Positions 60,157 to 64,000 of a stretch of DNA of 64,000 nucleotides are shown here, piece after piece; the stretch's first letter is position 1, and each line of letters opens with the position of its first letter. The DNA is from Kutzneria buriramensis. Lineage in GTDB: Bacteria; Actinomycetota; Actinomycetes; Mycobacteriales; Pseudonocardiaceae. The stretch covers positions 558,001 to 622,000 of the forward strand of contig NZ_QUNO01000002.1 in NCBI RefSeq assembly GCF_003387475.1, given 5' to 3'. The translations under genes were made by a program, and so were the position numbers. The notes below the pieces were generated by a model. That model did not search any database and was not told the DNA's origin. It saw only the letters and a list, made by a program, of their open reading frames with translations.

Positions 60157-61272
60157 GTGACGCGGATCCTGATCATCGGTGGGGGCATCGCCGGCACGTC
60201 CACGGCGCTGGCGGTGCACAAGGCGGGCGTCGACGTGACGGTGTTCGAGGCGCATCCCGACGGCGCCGCCGACATCGGAGCATTCCTCACGCTGGCCAGC
60301 AACGGCATGCTCGCGCTGGCCCAGCTCGACGCCGACGAGGCCGTCGCGCGGGTCGGCTTCCCGCTGACCTCGATGCGCGTCACCGGGCACACCGGCGACG
60401 TGCTGGCCGTCACGCCGATCGGCGACCAGGACGACCCGCTCCGGCACTACCGCTGCATCGGCCGCGCCGAGCTGGGGGCGGCCCTTCGTGCGGAGGCCAA
60501 GCGGCGCGGCATCGAGATCGTGCACGGCAAGCGCCTGACCGGGGTCGACGACGGCACCGTGACCTTCGCCGACGGCAGCACGGCCACCGGCGACCTCATC
60601 GTCGGCGCGGACGGCCTGAACTCCACGGTCCGCGGCCTCATCGCGCCGACCAACCCCCGCTACGCCGGCCAGCGCGTCTTCTACGGCTACACCACCGACG
60701 CCAAACCCGATCACGAGCCGGGCCGCATCGAGATGCTGCGCGGCAGCGGCACCGCCATCGGCTACGCGGTGTCGCCGGCCGGCGAGACGAACTGGTTCTG
60801 CCGCGTGCCGGACGCGGAGCTGACGCCCGAGGAGATCGCCGCCGGCACCCCCGAGCAGTGGCGCGACGCCCTGTTGCCGCTGGTCAGCACGGACGCCACG
60901 CCCGCGGCGGAGATCATCGCCGCCACCGGCCGGCTCATGGTCACCAATGCGTCCGACCTGCCGGAGGGGCTGCCGTGGCGGGCCGGCCGGATGCTGCTGC
61001 TCGGCGACGCCGCGCACGCCGCCTCGCCGGCGACCGGCCAGGGCGCGTCGATGGCCATGGAGGACGCCGTCGTGCTGGGCAAGGCCGTGCGGGACCTGGG
61101 TGTGACGGCCGAGGCGCTGGACGCGTACGAGGAGCTCCGCCGGCCCCGCGTCGAGCAGAACATCGCCAACTCGGCGCGGATGACCGCCGCCCGCACGTCC
61201 GGCGCCGCCCGCCCGGCGCCGGCGCCGGAGATCGACATCGCGGCCCAGTTGGACTGGCGCAGGCCCGTTTGA
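60157..61272 (+). CDS. FAD-dependent monooxygenase (PHBH type)
   Basis: This 371-residue flavoprotein has RILIIGGGIAGTSTALAV (3-20), DLIVGADGLNSTVRGL and MLLLGDAAHAASPATGQGASMAMED. FYGYTTDAKPDH and NWFCRVPD resemble TetX-like and salicylate-type hydroxylases. GTG 60157. It faces the CoA-transferase gene; together they suggest degradation of an aromatic or cyclic acid activated as a CoA ester. Confidence 0.9.
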   Translation: MTRILIIGGGIAGTSTALAVHKAGVDVTVFEAHPDGAADIGAFLTLASNGMLALAQLDADEAVARVGFPLTSMRVTGHTGDVLAVTPIGDQDDPLRHYRCIGRAELGAALRAEAKRRGIEIVHGKRLTGVDDGTVTFADGSTATGDLIVGADGLNSTVRGLIAPTNPRYAGQRVFYGYTTDAKPDHEPGRIEMLRGSGTAIGYAVSPAGETNWFCRVPDAELTPEEIAAGTPEQWRDALLPLVSTDATPAAEIIAATGRLMVTNASDLPEGLPWRAGRMLLLGDAAHAASPATGQGASMAMEDAVVLGKAVRDLGVTAEALDAYEELRRPRVEQNIANSARMTAARTSGAARPAPAPEIDIAAQLDWRRPV

Positions 61273-61380
61273 CCGCGGATCTCTGCCCCCGCGCACCATT
61301 TCCCACTGCCCGGAACGCTCAGAGGTATCTGGCAACGGACGGGCAACCCCTGTGACCTGTCAGGCCGGCGGTTTACGCTG

Positions 61381-61398
61381 ACCCGTCACAGCACGGGT
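61381..61398. promoter_or_regulatory. Inverted repeat upstream of the LuxR-type gene
   Basis: ACCCGT (61381-61386) mirrors ACGGGT (61393-61398); a further ACGGGT half-site is at about 61410. It lies 30 bp before the start and may be an autoregulatory site. Confidence 0.45.
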
Positions 61399-61427
61399 AG
61401 GGTCGAAGCACGGGTGCGGGAAAGGGA

Positions 61428-63863
61428 GTGCCGTTGTCCGAGGCGCCGACACGCTGCGAGACGTGCGGTGACGAGCTGCCGGCGCGTGGGGACGGACCGG
61501 GGCGGCCGGCCAGGTTCTGCTCGCGGGCGTGCCGCCAGCGGGCCTACCGCCGGCGCAGCGGCGACCAGCAGCCCGAGGTCGAGCAGCCCGAGGTCGAGCA
61601 GCCCGAGGTCAATCGGGGGGCCACCTCGGCGCGTCCGCTGCCGGCGAGCCGCGACGCGTTCATCGGCCGCGCCCAGGAGCTGACCGACATCACCGCGCTG
61701 CTGCGCCGGTCGCGGCTGGTGAGCCTGGTCGGCCCGGGCGGTGCCGGCAAGACGCGGCTGGCCACCGAGTTCGCCGCCCGTGCGGCAACCACCGGCCCCG
61801 ACGGCGTGTGGCTCGTCGAGCTGGCCCCGCTGACCAGCGAACACCTCCTCGTGCCGACGATCGCGGCCGCGCTGGGCGTGCGCGAGCAGGGCGGCGAGGA
61901 CCTCGTGGACACGATTGTCCAGGCGCTGCAAGGAAAGCGAGCCCTGCTCGTGCTGGACAACTGCGAGCACCTGGTCGACGCCAGCGCCTCGCTCGCCGAT
62001 GCCTTGCTCACCGGCTGCCCGCAGCTGCGGATCCTCGTCACCAGCCGGGAATCCCTTGACCTGCCAGGGGAAGCGGTGCTCCGGGTCGGTCACCTGTCGC
62101 TGCCCGACGACACGCCCGTGGCGCGCTCCGACGCGGTTCAGCTGTTCGTGGAACGGGCCCGCCTGCTGCGACCCGACTTCGAGCCGACGGACGCGACGCG
62201 CCAGGTCGTCGCCGAGATCTGCGTACGGCTGGACGGCATGCCGCTGGCGATCGAGCTGGCCGCCCGCTGGGTGCGGGTGCTGTCCGTCGAGGACATCCTG
62301 GCCCGCCTCGACGACCGGTTCGAACTGCTGTCCCGGGGCCCGCGCACGGCCGCCGTCCGGCACCGCGACCTGCGGGCGACCATCGAGTGGAGCTATGAGC
62401 TCCTCGACGACGCCGAACGGGCGGCGCTGCGCCGACTTTCCGTGCTGGCCGGCGACTTCAGCCTCGACTCGGCCGGCGCGGTGTGCGGCACGAGCCCGCA
62501 GGCCACCCTGCGGCTGCTGGCCGACCTGGACGCGAAGTCGCTGGTCGTGGCCGTGCCGGGGGTGGTGCAGCGGTTCCGCCAGCTGGAGTCGATCCGGCTC
62601 TACGCGCGGGAGAAGCTGGTCGACGCGGGCGAGCTGGCGGAGACCACCGAGCGCCTGGTCGGCTGGCTGACCGGGCTGGCCGAATCGCACTACGTGGACC
62701 AGATCCTGTACACGGTCGAGGACGACGGTCCCAAGGTCGACGACGAGCGGGACAACCTGCTGCAAGCCGTGGAATGGGCCACCGAGCGGCGCGACGAGCG
62801 GCTGACGGTGCTGGCGGCGGCGCTGGGCGGGGCGTGGCGGCGGCAGGGCCACACCGTGCAGATCCGCAAGCTGCTCGAGGCGGCGCTGACGATCACCAAG
62901 CGGGACAACCCGTATCGCAGCCTGGCGTTGCAGGAACTGGGCTGGTTCTCCTACAACGCGGGGGACTTCGAGCGGTCCAGCGAGCTTGCCGTCGAGGCGA
63001 TGGAGCTGGAGGAGCCGCGCGGCCGGCCGGTGGCGCTGGCGCGCGGCCTGGCCCTGCTGACGGTGGTGTACCAGTCGACCGACAACACGGCGGCGAGCGT
63101 GCGCTGCGCCGAGCGGGTCGTCGAGCTGCTGCGGCCGCTCAACCGGCCGCTGGACACCGCGGTCAGCATGCACAATCTCGGCTACGCCCTGATGGCGACC
63201 GGGGACCTGGCGCGGGCGGCGGCGCTGATCGAGGAGAGCCTGCCGGTCTACCTGGAGCTGGCCGACCCGGTGAAGCAGCTGGAGACCCTGCACTCCGCGG
63301 GCGCTCTCGCCCTGGAACGCGGGCAGCACGTGCAGGCCGGCGACTACTTCCTGCGCAGCCTGGAGGCCTGCCCCGAGGCGGGCTCGCCGGCGATGTACCC
63401 GATCGAGGGGCTGGCGGTGGTCGCCGCGCACACCGGCGAGCCGAAGCGCGCCCTGTTGCTGGGCACGGCCATGGCGGCGCAGCTGCGGAAGTGGCGGCTG
63501 GGCCGGGAGCCGTACTGGCAGCGGCACGTGGATGTCGCGATGGCCGCGGCCCGGGATGCGCTGAGCGCGCAGGCGGCCCGCGAGACCACCGAGGCCGGCG
63601 AGCGGATGACGCTGGCGCAGGCGATCGCGTACTCGCTGCGGACGCCGCTGGCCGAGGACTCGCCGCTGTCGCAGCGGGAGCTGGACGTGGCGATGCTGAC
63701 CGCGGAGGGGCTGACCAACCGGGAGATCGCCGTCCGGCTGTCGATCTCCGAACGGACCGTGGAGACGCACCTGCTGCACATCCGCACCAAGCTGGACCTG
63801 CGCACCCGCGCCCAGGTGGCGGCGTGGGCGGTCGAGCGCGGCCGGGTTTCGTCACGCAACTGA
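61428..63863 (+). CDS. LuxR-type regulator with NB-ARC-like ATPase and N-terminal zinc-ribbon-like motif
   Basis: This 811-residue protein starts with a Cys cluster, CETCGD (10-15) and FCSRACRQRAYRRR (30-43), that resembles a small zinc ribbon. A linker with three QPEVE repeats (from 15-bp DNA repeats at 61569-61613) follows. Then come an STAND ATPase with Walker A GPGGAGKT (102-109) and Walker B ALLVLDNCEHL, a TPR-like helical region (about 430-690), and a C-terminal LuxR HTH (LSQRELDVAMLTAEGLTNREIAVRLSISERTVETHL). It is probably a signal-gated activator. GTG 61428; TTG 61434 is possible. Confidence 0.9.
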   Translation: MPLSEAPTRCETCGDELPARGDGPGRPARFCSRACRQRAYRRRSGDQQPEVEQPEVEQPEVNRGATSARPLPASRDAFIGRAQELTDITALLRRSRLVSLVGPGGAGKTRLATEFAARAATTGPDGVWLVELAPLTSEHLLVPTIAAALGVREQGGEDLVDTIVQALQGKRALLVLDNCEHLVDASASLADALLTGCPQLRILVTSRESLDLPGEAVLRVGHLSLPDDTPVARSDAVQLFVERARLLRPDFEPTDATRQVVAEICVRLDGMPLAIELAARWVRVLSVEDILARLDDRFELLSRGPRTAAVRHRDLRATIEWSYELLDDAERAALRRLSVLAGDFSLDSAGAVCGTSPQATLRLLADLDAKSLVVAVPGVVQRFRQLESIRLYAREKLVDAGELAETTERLVGWLTGLAESHYVDQILYTVEDDGPKVDDERDNLLQAVEWATERRDERLTVLAAALGGAWRRQGHTVQIRKLLEAALTITKRDNPYRSLALQELGWFSYNAGDFERSSELAVEAMELEEPRGRPVALARGLALLTVVYQSTDNTAASVRCAERVVELLRPLNRPLDTAVSMHNLGYALMATGDLARAAALIEESLPVYLELADPVKQLETLHSAGALALERGQHVQAGDYFLRSLEACPEAGSPAMYPIEGLAVVAAHTGEPKRALLLGTAMAAQLRKWRLGREPYWQRHVDVAMAAARDALSAQAARETTEAGERMTLAQAIAYSLRTPLAEDSPLSQRELDVAMLTAEGLTNREIAVRLSISERTVETHLLHIRTKLDLRTRAQVAAWAVERGRVSSRN

Positions 63864-63916
63864 GCGCTGTGGGTTTCCCCGATGTCCGGGGCCCGGCGAT
63901 CGTTGAAACTCGAATC

Positions 63917-64000
63917 ATGGCGAGGGGTGAACGGGTCGTCCGGGCGTTGTACGAGCAGCACGGGGCCGCGCTGATGGCGTACGCGAGCCGGCTGACCGGC
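63917..64000 (+). CDS. ECF RNA polymerase sigma factor (5' fragment)
   Basis: Only the first 28 codons are inside the window: MARGERVVRALYEQHGAALM then AYASRLTG. This is the usual start of sigma region 2 (LYEQHGxxLxxYxxRLTGD). The gene runs off the right edge. It lies 53 bp after the LuxR-type gene in the same direction. Confidence 0.75.
   Translation, partial: MARGERVVRALYEQHGAALMAYASRLTG

Noticed and set aside
61386-63779. 797-codon minus-strand frame opposite the LuxR-type regulator
   Set aside because: Shadow of a gene with Walker motifs and a LuxR helix-turn-helix on the plus strand.

Overview
The window looks like chromosomal DNA of a high-GC actinomycete, most likely from the Pseudonocardiales (Kutzneria/Amycolatopsis-like). 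The reasons are extreme G/C at third codon positions, many GTG starts, GTGA/ATGA stop-start overlaps, a SARP regulator, F420-type LLM and DUF427 proteins, and a moxR-DUF58-VWA block in the order of Mycobacterium tuberculosis moxR1-Rv1480-Rv1481. The genus is an inference. I see no rRNA, tRNA, CRISPR array, prophage or transposase gene.

Layout. 1-5.7 kb: truncated SARP/AfsR-type regulator (minus), proline iminopeptidase, ArsR plus SRPBCC pair, secreted repeat protein, MobA-like nucleotidyltransferase. 5.7-9.2 kb: MoxR ATPase, DUF58 and VWA membrane protein. The first junction is filled by five tandem 77-bp units, each an overlapping 26-codon mini-ORF, and the second by one diverged unit. This is the most unusual structure in the window. 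9.2-17 kb: drug-type MFS with a coupled leader ORF, secreted trypsin-like protease, LysE and DUF998 membrane proteins, and a minus-strand operon of GTP cyclohydrolase II, RibD-like reductase and acetyl esterase. 17-24.7 kb: TetR facing a secreted lipase, hydrolase, DUF4436, ornithine cyclodeaminase-like protein, and Lrp/AsnC facing a transketolase/pyruvate dehydrogenase E1-like enzyme. 24.7-33.5 kb: DUF427, MFS coupled to an ECF sigma factor with a SnoaL-like tail, metabolite MFS, universal stress protein, EamA exporter facing GntR, a 16-bp tandem repeat, and a TetM/OtrA-like ribosomal-protection GTPase with a leader ORF.

33.5-44.5 kb: a 28-bp inverted repeat enclosing one unknown gene, TetR facing an SDR, MFS, PP2C phosphatase, then an IclR-led operon (MmgE/PrpD, isocitrate-lyase-family lyase, LeuC/LeuD-type hydratase, metallo-hydrolase) that looks built to isomerise and cleave a substituted malate or tricarboxylate, and an orphan kinase-fold protein. 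44.7-56 kb: sedolisin protease, a TetR-controlled operon of flavin monooxygenase and a DHODH-like/membrane fusion, MarR facing an AhpD-like protein, acyl-CoA oxidase, and two tandem secreted 398-residue paralogues under duplicated palindromes. 56-64 kb: second DUF427, gamma-glutamyltransferase-like protein, LLM oxidoreductase, CoA-transferase facing a flavin monooxygenase, a LuxR-type ATPase regulator and the start of an ECF sigma gene.

Most of the window is ordinary accessory metabolism with local regulators. Points deserving work are the mini-ORF chain, a recurrent gene-end DNA motif (four copies), the two leader ORFs before resistance-type genes, and the IclR operon.
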